From the NCBI GenBank assembly GCA_002432425.1, contig DJEL01000011.1, forward strand, positions 4,189-26,195: DNA of 22,007 bases, written 5' to 3'. The position numbers and the translations under genes were made by a program. Under the pieces are notes generated by a model. It made no database searches and was not told the DNA's origin. It worked only from the letters and a program-made list of their open reading frames with translations. Of the stretch, positions 1 through 8,496 are shown in pieces. This DNA comes from Lachnospiraceae bacterium UBA5899. Lineage in GTDB: Bacteria > Bacillota > Clostridia > Lachnospirales > Lachnospiraceae. Numbering within the stretch: the stretch's first letter is position 1; the number at the start of each line of letters is the position of its first letter.

Positions 1-690
1 CTTGCTATTTCCGAGAAGATGAGACGTCAGATCAGAGGTCTTACACAGGCAAGTGCTAACGCACAGGACGGTATCTCCTGCGTACAGACAGCTGAAGGTG
101 CATTAAACGAAGTTCATGACATGCTTCAGAGAATGAATGAACTGGCAGTTAAGGCAGCAAACGGAACCAATCAGGAAGAAGATCGTAGCTACATCCAGAG
201 CGAAGTTGATCAGCTGATAACCGAAATCGACCGTGTATCTACAACCACCACATTCAATGAGAAGATGTTACTGGATGGTACATTCCAGAACGAAGAACTT
301 CAGGTTGGCGCAGAAGGCAAGGAAGGAAATCAGATTAAGATTTCTATTTCCTCTATCTCCTCTGATGATTTGGGCGTTAAGGATCTGGAGGTTGATGGCC
401 CGGATGGTTCTAAGGCTAAAGCAGCTATCAGCACTATCAAGAATGCTATCAAGACTCTGAACAAGCAGCGTTCTGATCTGGGTGCTATTCAGAACAGACT
501 TGAGCACACCATCAAGAACCTTGACAATGTTGTTGAGAACACAACCGCTGCTGAAAGCCAGATTCGTGATACCGATATGGCTACAGAAATGGTTAAGTAC
601 TCCAATAACCAGATTCTTGCTCAGGCAGGTCAGGCTATGCTGGCACAGTCCAATACAGCTAACCAGGGTGTACTTTCTCTGTTACAGTAA
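1..690 (+). CDS. fliC: Flagellin, C-terminal part (5' end outside window)
   Basis: The reading frame is open from base 1 (LAISEKMRRQ...), so the start lies to the left of the window. Flagellin polymerises into the extracellular flagellar filament after export by the flagellar type III apparatus. The visible part has the end of the N-terminal D0/D1 helix (QIRGLTQASANAQDGIS), the conserved D1 segment MLQRMNELAVKAANGT, and the C-terminal D1/D0 helices (AESQIRDTDMATEMV, ending NQGVLSLLQ). Only about 60-70 residues separate the N- and C-terminal D1 parts, so there is no room for D2/D3 domains: this is a short flagellin, probably about 270 residues complete. A strong terminator follows 20 bases after the stop. 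The convergent neighbour is a glycosyltransferase, which fits filament glycosylation (inference). The family assignment is secure; the symbol could equally be hag. Confidence 0.96.
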   Translation, partial: LAISEKMRRQIRGLTQASANAQDGISCVQTAEGALNEVHDMLQRMNELAVKAANGTNQEEDRSYIQSEVDQLITEIDRVSTTTTFNEKMLLDGTFQNEELQVGAEGKEGNQIKISISSISSDDLGVKDLEVDGPDGSKAKAAISTIKNAIKTLNKQRSDLGAIQNRLEHTIKNLDNVVENTTAAESQIRDTDMATEMVKYSNNQILAQAGQAMLAQSNTANQGVLSLLQ

Positions 691-708
691 TTGCATATTA
701 AACTACCA

Positions 709-742
709 AAAAAAGGGATTGGCGAAGGCCAGTCCCTTTTTC
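709..742 (+). terminator. Flagellin terminator, probably bidirectional
   Basis: An 11-bp stem (713-723 with 728-738, one G-U pair) closes a GAAG loop and is followed by a T run. An A run precedes the stem, so the minus-strand transcript of the convergent glycosyltransferase would also end in a hairpin plus U run. It lies between the two convergent stops at 690 and 785. Confidence 0.9.
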
Positions 743-784
743 ATATGATTAAATAGGTGAATGATATAAAATGTATGTAGTTAA

Positions 785-1852
785 TTATTTTGATAAAAGA
801 GCGAGACGTTCCAAAGCAGCAGGATAATTGCCGCAATTTTGATATAATTTTTTTGCTTCCTCTGTTTGCCCCATTAATTCATTGATATACCCCATCTGAT
901 AAAGGGGAATATACGTATTGGAACCCTCCAAGTCAGCAGAAGGATAGGTAGTGGCCGTTAAAAATTCTTTCATGGCATTGATGTACTGACCGTTCACACG
1001 ATAAATGCGTCCCATAAGACATGCAAATTCCGGGGAAACGTCAAAAACATCCCGTACATTTTCCAATGTAAGAGCTTCTTGATATTTTCCTAATTCCAGC
1101 ATGGCTTCCCCATAGCCTAAAATCATGAGATGCACATATTCCAAAGAGGGGTCAATATCGAATTCCAATCCCTTTTTATAATATTTATAGGCATTTTCAG
1201 AATCATCAATAAGGTTGAAAGATTGTCCGATTTGAAAATAGATATAGGGATCGTTTGGATTTTTCTCCAACATCTTAAATAGTAACTGGTTGTTTCGAAG
1301 AGCTTTCGCATGCAATTCATCAGAAGAACCAATATAGCCCACATGGTCAACAGTAATAGGAACCTGTAACATTTGGTAAGGCTGACCGTCATTGGAAACC
1401 AACTGCTCATGGATAATTTCCTCATAATGGAAGGAATTTTTATGAAACAAACGGTTCACTTCATCAGTATAAATTCTGTCATTGTTCCCGGACCAGCAAT
1501 GGTTGTTTCGTGTTATAAGTCCAACGGATTTGGGAAAGTTTCGAGATAATTTGTCAAAACAAGATACATCTATATGGGTAATAAATTCATCACAGTCCAA
1601 AACAAGAACCCACTGGAAAGATGCACATTGTAAGGCAAAATTCCGGGCAGCACTGAAATCGTCACACCATTGAAAAGAAAAAAGACGAACTTTGAATTGC
1701 TGGGCAATTTCACGCGTAGAATCGGTGGAACCGGTATCAACCAATACCACTTCATAGGGATAGTTTCCCATATTCTTTTTTATAGAAGAAAGGAACGAAT
1801 GCATGTGTTTTTCTTCGTTTTTGGCAATTACACATATGGAAATAGGGGTCAT
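785..1852 (-). CDS. GT2 glycosyltransferase with C-terminal TPR repeats
   Basis: A 355-residue GT-A fold glycosyltransferase that would act in the cytoplasm, moving a sugar from a nucleotide donor to a protein or glycan. The N-terminus is classic family 2: ISICVIAKNEE, then DTGSTD (39-44) and the metal-binding DCDE (86-89). From about residue 195 the chain turns into TPR-like helical repeats (for example PYIYFQIGQSFNLIDDSENA and YGEAMLELGKYQEAL). I chose ATG at 1852 over an upstream TTG because GGAG at 1861-1864 sits 8 bases before it. It is transcribed alone, convergent with flagellin and divergent from the glycan operon. GT2-TPR enzymes beside flagellin genes are known in Firmicutes; flagellin glycosylation is therefore likely, but the acceptor is inferred. 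Confidence 0.85.
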   Translation of the reverse strand: MTPISICVIAKNEEKHMHSFLSSIKKNMGNYPYEVVLVDTGSTDSTREIAQQFKVRLFSFQWCDDFSAARNFALQCASFQWVLVLDCDEFITHIDVSCFDKLSRNFPKSVGLITRNNHCWSGNNDRIYTDEVNRLFHKNSFHYEEIIHEQLVSNDGQPYQMLQVPITVDHVGYIGSSDELHAKALRNNQLLFKMLEKNPNDPYIYFQIGQSFNLIDDSENAYKYYKKGLEFDIDPSLEYVHLMILGYGEAMLELGKYQEALTLENVRDVFDVSPEFACLMGRIYRVNGQYINAMKEFLTATTYPSADLEGSNTYIPLYQMGYINELMGQTEEAKKLYQNCGNYPAALERLALLSK

Positions 1853-1875
1853 AAAGTGTACTCCTTTCAAAAATA

Positions 1876-1911
1876 TACATTGATTATACCATATGGGCTA
1901 TAAATTATGAA
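1876..1911 (-). promoter_or_regulatory. Sigma-A promoter for the GT2-TPR gene
   Basis: On the minus strand TTCATA (1911-1906) is 17 bases from TATAAT (1888-1883), which has an extended TGG just before it. Transcription would begin near 1876, giving a leader of about 24 bases that contains the ribosome binding site. Confidence 0.7.
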
Positions 1912-1957
1912 TAGTTTCTTGAAAGGAAAATTTCACCCTAAAATATTAGTGGAATGG

Positions 1958-1993
1958 TTCAATATATGCGGTATTTGTGATACAATACATTAT
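1958..1993 (+). promoter_or_regulatory. Promoter of the glycan operon
   Basis: TTCAAT (1958-1963), a 17-base spacer, then TACAAT (1981-1986) preceded by TGA, an extended -10. The start would be near 1993. This is the only good promoter I see before the seven-gene operon, and it is divergent from the GT2-TPR promoter in the same 173-base spacer. Confidence 0.6.
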
Positions 1994-2025
1994 ATAATTT
2001 ATTATTTATAATAATGGGGGAATAT

Positions 2026-3555
2026 ATGAGACAGTGGCAGAAAGATGAATTAATATCAATACTTCAAACCATTCAAAAAGCACATGAGGAAATACGAAAA
2101 TATGTAAAAAACGGAAATGAAGTATTAGCATGTAAATTAGTGGAAGAATGCCAGGATTGCGCCATTCAGGTTGGAAATATAATAGAGGATATAGAAAAAA
2201 ACAGTATTGGCACAATCAAATCCATAGAAGAATATTGCGAATATTTATATGATTTATATAATCTTTTAGATGGACGGGAAGCAGGAAAGACAAAGAATAT
2301 ATTCAACATACTGGATGCAAAAATTTCAGATGTACTGCAGAATATCAGAAGCACAAAAATAAAAAGAGAAGTTGTTTTTATGCCATATAAGGCGTCCATG
2401 TGGGATTCGATGGATAGCGTATGGAATCAGGCGATGGAAGATGAAGATAATGAGGTGTTTGTAATTCCTATTCCGTATTTTGAACGCAATTCGGATTTTT
2501 CATTTGGAAAAGTATATTATGAAGGAAATGATTTCCCAGAATATGTAACGGTTACGAAATGGAATGAGTATGACTTGCAGGTGCATAGACCTGATATCAT
2601 ATTTATACATAATCCATATGACCAGTGCAATACCATTACCAGTGTGATGCCGCAATTTTATTCTTCCGAATTAATAAAATATGCAGGAACATTGGTTTAT
2701 GTACCGTATTTTTTATTCCCCGGAAAGATAGAAAAACATTTGATAGATGTACCGGGAGTTTTATATGCGGATTATATATGTGTTCAAAATGAGGCGGTGA
2801 AAAATAAATACATAGAAGTACTACAGGAAAGAACGAATGCAAGCATAGAGAGTATAAGAAATATTTTATTACCGTTGGGTACTCCTAAGACGGACATGTT
2901 GATAAAGTACAGAGATGAATATGCCAAACAAAAAAGTGAACTTACGAATAAAAAGATAGTTTTTTTAAATACAAATGTAAGTCTGATACTAAATAATTCC
3001 TATGAATTTATAAATAATATGCATCGTATTTTTAATAAGTTCAGAGAATACAGGGACGAATACTATGTAATTTGGAGAGAACATCCTCTTTCCGAAAGCA
3101 CGATAAGGTCAATGCGACCGGAAATGCTGCAGGATTATGTGCTGCTAAAAAGAGAATTTGAAGAGCAGAGATTAGGGATGATAGACAAACATCCGAATCC
3201 CTATTATGCAATGTGCATATCAGACTGTTATTTTGGCTCCGGGGGCTCACTAATTCCTATTTACGGTATACTGGGAAATCCTATGATGATAACAGCATAC
3301 AAATTTCCGGAGGGCATTTCTAAAGAAGAAACAACATTGCAGGATTTTATAACTTCATCTTGTAAAAGACCATACTACAATGAATTAAATTCAAATTCTC
3401 TTGATATTTTTCTGACTTATCTGGATGAGTTGAAGCAATATAGTGTGAAGAATATTGAAATTATTAAGGAAATAACAAATAATATAGACGGAACTGTTGG
3501 AAGGAAACTTTATAAAACAATTATAGAAAGAATAGGGGAACAAAAACATGAGTGA
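2026..3555 (+). CDS. TagB-like / CDP-glycerol glycerophosphotransferase-type GT-B protein
   Basis: A 509-residue cytoplasmic GT-B type protein. Residues 1 to about 115 form a charged, helix-prone region without clear family marks; the rest resembles the CDP-glycerol:poly(glycerophosphate) transferase superfamily. Landmarks are VYVPYFLFPG, LLPLGTPKTD, WREHPL with His353, and ISDCYFGSGGSL with Asp400, the last two matching the family's KLHP and SDYSS motifs loosely (Ser to Gly changes at the second). ATG 2026 is preferred to ATG 2014 because a G-rich ribosome binding site (2016-2021) lies just before it. The stop overlaps the next gene by 8 bases. Likely role: transfer of a polyol-phosphate or sugar in glycan assembly; substrate unknown. 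A plain glycosyltransferase is the alternative. Confidence 0.72.
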   Translation: MRQWQKDELISILQTIQKAHEEIRKYVKNGNEVLACKLVEECQDCAIQVGNIIEDIEKNSIGTIKSIEEYCEYLYDLYNLLDGREAGKTKNIFNILDAKISDVLQNIRSTKIKREVVFMPYKASMWDSMDSVWNQAMEDEDNEVFVIPIPYFERNSDFSFGKVYYEGNDFPEYVTVTKWNEYDLQVHRPDIIFIHNPYDQCNTITSVMPQFYSSELIKYAGTLVYVPYFLFPGKIEKHLIDVPGVLYADYICVQNEAVKNKYIEVLQERTNASIESIRNILLPLGTPKTDMLIKYRDEYAKQKSELTNKKIVFLNTNVSLILNNSYEFINNMHRIFNKFREYRDEYYVIWREHPLSESTIRSMRPEMLQDYVLLKREFEEQRLGMIDKHPNPYYAMCISDCYFGSGGSLIPIYGILGNPMMITAYKFPEGISKEETTLQDFITSSCKRPYYNELNSNSLDIFLTYLDELKQYSVKNIEIIKEITNNIDGTVGRKLYKTIIERIGEQKHE

Positions 3556-4585
3556 TGTGCAGAATACGGTAAAACAGATTTTTAGAAAGTATATAAAAGA
3601 TACATTTAAGCAGGATGCAGAGAATTTGAAAATATATATTTACGGTCATGAGCTGCAAATATGCGGTGGTGTTTTGAAATACGAGGATGAACTGGATATA
3701 ACACTTATTCATCAGGATCTGAGATTTATAGGTTATGAGTATACAAATCACATATATAAACTGGCGGATATGTTGGTTCCATTTCCGAAAAATTCCGTAT
3801 TTCTTGTTTCCTGTATATATCCGTATCGTTTTAAGATTATATGCGACCAATTAGGTAAGTTAGGAGTAAAACCGGAACAGATTGTACATGTAAGACCGCT
3901 GGCGGAGCAGATTTTAAATGCTTCAGCAGACTATTTTTCACAAAATGCCATGGATCAGAAAGTAAAAACCTTACTTGACAGTGTGGAAAGGGATATTTCC
4001 AAAATCAGGTATCTGGATATAGGTGCAAATACCTGGCTTCTTTATAATAACTCTTATTTGTTTTATCGTGCGGGAGCTTCCGGTGTCCTTGTAGAGGCTA
4101 ATCCGGAGTTTGTCGATGAAATCAAGAAAAATCGCGAAAGAGATAAGGCAATAATGTGTGGATGCTCCGATGTGAAAAGCAATGAGGAATGGACATATTA
4201 TAAAACAAAACATGCAGGATATAATACGTTCGTGAAAGAGATAGCAGATACCTATCCAGGTATAGGGCTGGAAGTTCAAGAGATAAAAATTCCGATGATG
4301 TATATTGGGGATATATTGAAAGAAAATTTCCCTGACAATCATATTGACTTTATGTCTGTAGATGTTGAAGGAATGGGAGCACGCATTGTTAATGCGATTG
4401 ATTTTGATAAGTATGATATTGATATAATACTTTTGGAGTTGGATTTTGATAAGGAAGAATCCAGAAAGGTATTTATGAAGTTATATGAAGCTGGGTATAC
4501 ATCCAGATATAAAGGGATAGGGATGGCAAAAGACTTTTTGTTCTTTAAGAAAGACATTTTTGGCGCCGATTTTCAGGTACAATAA
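3548..4585 (+). CDS. FkbM family methyltransferase (first copy)
   Basis: A 345-residue S-adenosylmethionine-dependent methyltransferase, expected to O-methylate a sugar or polyol. The SAM-binding motif is DIGAN at about 157-161, followed by VLVEANPE, and the family's late motif DVEG at 272-275, then IILLELD. The N-terminal 130 residues are a separate alpha/beta domain (IYIYGHELQI, then VFLVSCIYPY) of nucleotide-binding appearance. The start ATG 3548 lies inside the end of the preceding gene and has AGGGGAA (3534-3540) 7 bases upstream, pointing to translational coupling. It differs strongly from the second FkbM gene next to it, so it is not a recent duplication. The exact substrate cannot be read from sequence. 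Confidence 0.85.
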   Translation: MSDVQNTVKQIFRKYIKDTFKQDAENLKIYIYGHELQICGGVLKYEDELDITLIHQDLRFIGYEYTNHIYKLADMLVPFPKNSVFLVSCIYPYRFKIICDQLGKLGVKPEQIVHVRPLAEQILNASADYFSQNAMDQKVKTLLDSVERDISKIRYLDIGANTWLLYNNSYLFYRAGASGVLVEANPEFVDEIKKNRERDKAIMCGCSDVKSNEEWTYYKTKHAGYNTFVKEIADTYPGIGLEVQEIKIPMMYIGDILKENFPDNHIDFMSVDVEGMGARIVNAIDFDKYDIDIILLELDFDKEESRKVFMKLYEAGYTSRYKGIGMAKDFLFFKKDIFGADFQVQ

Positions 4586-4630
4586 TATACCTTTATTTAA
4601 TTACACTGATTTTATAGAAGGAAAATAAAA

Positions 4631-5761
4631 ATGGTAGATGGAATTTGCAAACAAACGACGGAGAATTTTTTAGAAAAGACAAAAGACAAGAAAATAGTCC
4701 TTTGGGGGGCTATTGAGACAAATGTAAAAAAGGCACACTCTCTTTTTAATAATTTGGAATGTATCATTGATAACGATTCGGAATATTGGGGGTTAAAATG
4801 TGAGGGGTTAACCATATATTCACCGGAACATCTTTATGCATTTACACCGAGTACACATGCTATTCTTGTGACAGTGCGTATGAGTAACATTTATTCCGTT
4901 ATGAAGGCAATAAAGCAGGTGGATAATTTTGAAATTTTTTATCTTAATGCAGTTACAGATAAGTTTTTTTGCTTTTTCTCTAATCAACTTTATGATAACT
5001 ATGAAAAAATCAGAGAAATTGAAAAAGAGTTATATGATGATACCTCGAAAAAAGTATATAGAGAGGTAGTAAAACGAAGAATTATAGGGGCAACCGGTGA
5101 ATTCAATGATTTAAAAACAGGAACGGATCCGCAGTATATTTTTCGGCATATGTACGAAAAGGTCTGCGACGAGGTTATAATTGATTGTGGAGGGTATATA
5201 GGCGACAGTGTTGAGAAATTTGTTCTATCGTTTGGAAACAATGTTAAGAAAATATATTCATTTGAATGCTTTCAGGATAATATTGTCAAGATAAAGGAAA
5301 AGGGAAAAGAATTAAAAGAGAATGGTTGGATGGGGAAACTGGTTGTAGCTCCGTATGCGGTATCAGATAAAAATGATACAATTATATTTAATGATATCGG
5401 AAAGCCGGAAGGAGGTTATTTACCGGACAGCAGGCTGACAGTACAGTATAATGAAAAACTTGCACCGATTAATACCATTGAGGTTGAGACAAAAACGATT
5501 GATGAGTATCTTCCGGAAAATGAAAGAGTGACATTGATTAAAATGGATATTGAAGGTGCGGAATATGATGCATTGAAGGGTGCAGAAAAAACGATAAAAA
5601 AATACAAACCGAGGCTGGCAATATCCATCTACCATAATCCAAGTGACTATTGGAGAATTTATGAACTTATCCATAGTTTTTCCGATGAGTACCAGTTTGC
5701 GGTAAGACATCATCAGAACAATCATCTGGATACTGTTTTGTATGCATGGGTGGAGGAGTAG
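4631..5761 (+). CDS. FkbM family methyltransferase (second copy)
   Basis: A 376-residue SAM-dependent methyltransferase of the FkbM group. The SAM motif reads DCGGYIGDS from Asp185 (the usual DxGAN has become DCGG), followed by IYSFECFQDN, and the late motif is MDIEGAEYDAL with Asp306. The C-terminus (LAISIYHNPSDYW ... NNHLDTVLYAW) is typical of the family. Residues 20-110 form an N-terminal Rossmann-like domain (KIVLWGAIETN, then CIIDNDSEYWG), like those found in sugar-modifying enzymes. GAAGGA (4617-4622) is 8 bases before ATG 4631. Forty-five bases separate it from the first FkbM gene and one base from the next gene. Probably methylates another position or residue of the same glycan. Confidence 0.87.
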   Translation: MVDGICKQTTENFLEKTKDKKIVLWGAIETNVKKAHSLFNNLECIIDNDSEYWGLKCEGLTIYSPEHLYAFTPSTHAILVTVRMSNIYSVMKAIKQVDNFEIFYLNAVTDKFFCFFSNQLYDNYEKIREIEKELYDDTSKKVYREVVKRRIIGATGEFNDLKTGTDPQYIFRHMYEKVCDEVIIDCGGYIGDSVEKFVLSFGNNVKKIYSFECFQDNIVKIKEKGKELKENGWMGKLVVAPYAVSDKNDTIIFNDIGKPEGGYLPDSRLTVQYNEKLAPINTIEVETKTIDEYLPENERVTLIKMDIEGAEYDALKGAEKTIKKYKPRLAISIYHNPSDYWRIYELIHSFSDEYQFAVRHHQNNHLDTVLYAWVEE

Positions 5762-5762
5762 A

Positions 5763-7736
5763 ATGTTAATTGTATTTATGTCACAACCGGATTTTGCCTG
5801 TAATTGCCATGCGCTATGGAAATATATTAAACAGAACACAGACTATGAAACGGCTTGGTTAATAAATAAAATTCCCTGTTATCGTATTCTTCAGCAGAGA
5901 GGAATAGAATGTGCTGTTTATGATACGGCGGAAGCCAATGAAATAATATCTAGGGCAAACATTATTATTGCCAATTCCTATACATTTCTTAATATTAATA
6001 AAAGAGAGGATCAATTACTTGTAAATTTATGGCATGGAAGTGGAGTGAAAGCTCATGATTATTATGACCATAATTTAAATCCTCGCCACATGATAAAATT
6101 AAAAAACTACTTTGACAAAGTGGATTTAATGTGTGTACATAGTCTGGATGACAGATTTAAGCTTGCGGCAATGCTGAATTTTGATTTGAGAAAGGTTTAT
6201 GTTACCGGACAGGCACGCCTTGACTGTGTTGTAAAATCGGATGGAAAGAGTATATTGAAAACAATATTTGGAGAGAAAATTTTACAGTATGACCATTTGA
6301 TTTTCTTTGCGCCCTCCTATCGTTCGAATATGAGTTGTCATGCGGGAAAGATTTTTTCAGATAATATATTCAGATTGGATGATTTTGATAATGATGTTCT
6401 GGATGAATTTTTAAAGAAACATAATGCGGCAATTATTTATAAACTTCATCCGATAGAGCAAACAGCATTTGCCGGCAGAAATTTTGACATGTCAGAGCAT
6501 TGTTATGAACTGACGGACAGTATTTTATTTGAGCAGGATGTCAGATATGACGAGATACTGAATAGCTTTGATGTTATGATAAGTGATTATTCATCCATAG
6601 TGTATGATTACTTGTTATTAAACAGACCGATTGTATATTTACTTCCTGATTTTGAAGAATATAAAAATTCTAAGGGATTTGTATTCAATAACATTTCTCT
6701 TTATATGCCGGGAGAAAAGGCATATGACTTTCAGAATTTGTTAAAGGCATTAGCAGAAGCTTTTGATAATCCTGACAAGTATGCAGATTTAAGAAATAAT
6801 GTTATTATGAATCGATTTGACTATACGGATGATAAATCAGCTGAGCGTTGTTTTAAGCAGATTATGGGGTTTACAAAATTAAAGGATACGTATATTCCTT
6901 ATCAGAGCGATATAAAAACAGTGATGCCGACAGTAGCAGAACAGATAGCGAGGTATGTGGATAATGATAAATATTTTATCATAGACAGCAGGAAAACGTA
7001 TGAGAATAGAGAACAGGTGATAGATAAAATTCAGAGAGCACAGAGTGCATACTATATTACCTCAGAAATACCTTCTAAATTTAGAAGTGTAAGCTTTCGT
7101 AATGTATACGAAGTAATGGATATGGAGTTATTTGATGAAGTGAAAAATAATCCCAAGGTTAATATTGCGTATATTAGGGGAGGTGTTGACTACAATAAAT
7201 TTTGCACAAAATCTAAAATGGCAAAGAACGGCAAGAAACGAATCGGTTTTGCCGGTACCATTGATAACAGAATTTATTTTTCCATGGTTCAATGTATCTG
7301 TGAGGAATTTTCAGATTGTGAGGTCGTGTTTGCAGGAACAATTGCGGGTGATTATCCGGCATGGCTCGGCGGGTTCGACAATTTGACATATATGGAAACA
7401 GAATATGATAAACTGCCGGAAATTATCAGTACATTTGATGTTGCTATCCTTCCTTTTTTTGGTGAACATAAAAATACAGTTCCGGTAGAATTGTTTCAGT
7501 ATCTGGCAGGAGGAAAGAGTGTGGTAGCTTCCGATATGCCCAATTTACCGGAATGTGAGGCAATATTCATAAGTAAATCAACTTCGGAAGCAATAGAACA
7601 TATAAAACAGATATTAGCAGGCAATTTATCGGAGAAAAATGAGGAATGTGCGAAAGCTGTAGCCTTGAAGTATGATTGGAAGGAAATTGCAAAAGAACTA
7701 ATACAAGGTAAATATAATTATTGCTTTGAAGAGTAG
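5763..7736 (+). CDS. TagF-like polyol-phosphate transferase fused to a second GT-B domain
   Basis: A 657-residue two-domain enzyme. Residues 1 to about 385 match the CDP-glycerol glycerophosphotransferase family: WHGSG with His91, APSYRSN, KLHP with His229, and SDYSS with Asp275 followed by IVYDYLLLNRPIVYL. The two histidines correspond to the catalytic pair known in TagF-type enzymes. From about residue 395 a second module begins; its RIGFAGTI segment (about 493-500) and VPVELFQYLAGGKSVVAS with Glu576 are typical of the C-terminal half of a GT4/GT-B glycosyltransferase. ATG 5763 is chosen over ATG 5742 because GGAGGAG (5752-5758) precedes it and the latter lies within the upstream gene. Likely links a polyol phosphate and a sugar to a glycan; the order is unknown. 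Confidence 0.8.
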   Translation: MLIVFMSQPDFACNCHALWKYIKQNTDYETAWLINKIPCYRILQQRGIECAVYDTAEANEIISRANIIIANSYTFLNINKREDQLLVNLWHGSGVKAHDYYDHNLNPRHMIKLKNYFDKVDLMCVHSLDDRFKLAAMLNFDLRKVYVTGQARLDCVVKSDGKSILKTIFGEKILQYDHLIFFAPSYRSNMSCHAGKIFSDNIFRLDDFDNDVLDEFLKKHNAAIIYKLHPIEQTAFAGRNFDMSEHCYELTDSILFEQDVRYDEILNSFDVMISDYSSIVYDYLLLNRPIVYLLPDFEEYKNSKGFVFNNISLYMPGEKAYDFQNLLKALAEAFDNPDKYADLRNNVIMNRFDYTDDKSAERCFKQIMGFTKLKDTYIPYQSDIKTVMPTVAEQIARYVDNDKYFIIDSRKTYENREQVIDKIQRAQSAYYITSEIPSKFRSVSFRNVYEVMDMELFDEVKNNPKVNIAYIRGGVDYNKFCTKSKMAKNGKKRIGFAGTIDNRIYFSMVQCICEEFSDCEVVFAGTIAGDYPAWLGGFDNLTYMETEYDKLPEIISTFDVAILPFFGEHKNTVPVELFQYLAGGKSVVASDMPNLPECEAIFISKSTSEAIEHIKQILAGNLSEKNEECAKAVALKYDWKEIAKELIQGKYNYCFEE

Positions 7737-7779
7737 TAGATACAGGTTGAAAAAAGTGATTTGTGTATAGGTGAGAAAA

Positions 7780-8496
7780 ATGATAGATGTTATTATACTT
7801 GCAGGCGGAGTTGGGAGCCGACTAAAGTCGGCAGTTCCTAAACAGTTCATTGAAATAGACGGTTGTCCGATTATCGTACATACTATAAGAAATTTTCAGG
7901 ACAATCCGAATATAGACCATATTATTGTGGTTTGTCTTGGTAATTGGATTGAACATACGAAAAACATTGTTAAAAAATATAATCTGGATAAAGTTACAGA
8001 TGTTGTTTCGGGAGGCGCAACCGGTCATATTTCCACGAAAAACGGAGTTTATTTTTTGAAAAATCGGCTATCGGAGCAGGATTATGTAATTATTCATGAT
8101 GCAGCCAGACCGATTGTGTCGCAGGAAGTAATCAATGACCTGATTGAAACAGCGAAAAAGAACGGAAATGCATGCAGTGCGGTTTCCTGCTACGAAACGG
8201 TTGTCTTAACCGAAAATCGCTTATCGGGAAAAGAACAGATAGACCGTAACAGGGTAATCAGAGTGCAGACACCGCAATGCTATAAGTATGGACTGATAAA
8301 GAGCTTATATGAAAAGGCGGAGGCGGATAAGCGCGAAGATTTTGTTTATGCAAACATTTTGGCTATGGAATATGGGGTAGAGATATTTTTTTCGAAAGGA
8401 ACAAATAATAATATTAAAATTACGACAAAAGAAGATATAGCTTTGTTCCGGGCGTTACTTTATTATATCAACAATGCCGAAGGCGGTGAGATATAG
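7780..8496 (+). CDS. IspD/TarI-like cytidylyltransferase
   Basis: A 238-residue CTP-dependent nucleotidyltransferase that would turn an alditol or sugar phosphate into its CDP form with release of pyrophosphate. Visible motifs: LAGGVGSRL (7-15) and PKQ (20-22) for CTP binding, HDAARP (106-111), QTPQ (163-166), and NIKITTKED near the C-terminus. All key IspD/TarI positions appear intact. The family splits into IspD (methylerythritol phosphate) and TarI/Bcs1-like (ribitol phosphate) members; the setting among surface-glycan genes favours the latter. ATG 7780 is used instead of GTG 7771 because AGGTGAG (7769-7775) serves as its ribosome binding site. The stop directly abuts the start of the SDR gene. 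Confidence 0.85.
   Translation: MIDVIILAGGVGSRLKSAVPKQFIEIDGCPIIVHTIRNFQDNPNIDHIIVVCLGNWIEHTKNIVKKYNLDKVTDVVSGGATGHISTKNGVYFLKNRLSEQDYVIIHDAARPIVSQEVINDLIETAKKNGNACSAVSCYETVVLTENRLSGKEQIDRNRVIRVQTPQCYKYGLIKSLYEKAEADKREDFVYANILAMEYGVEIFFSKGTNNNIKITTKEDIALFRALLYYINNAEGGEI

Noticed and set aside
5742..5762. Earlier start of the TagF-like gene
   Set aside because: It overlaps the previous gene and has no binding site, whereas ATG 5763 follows GGAGGAG.
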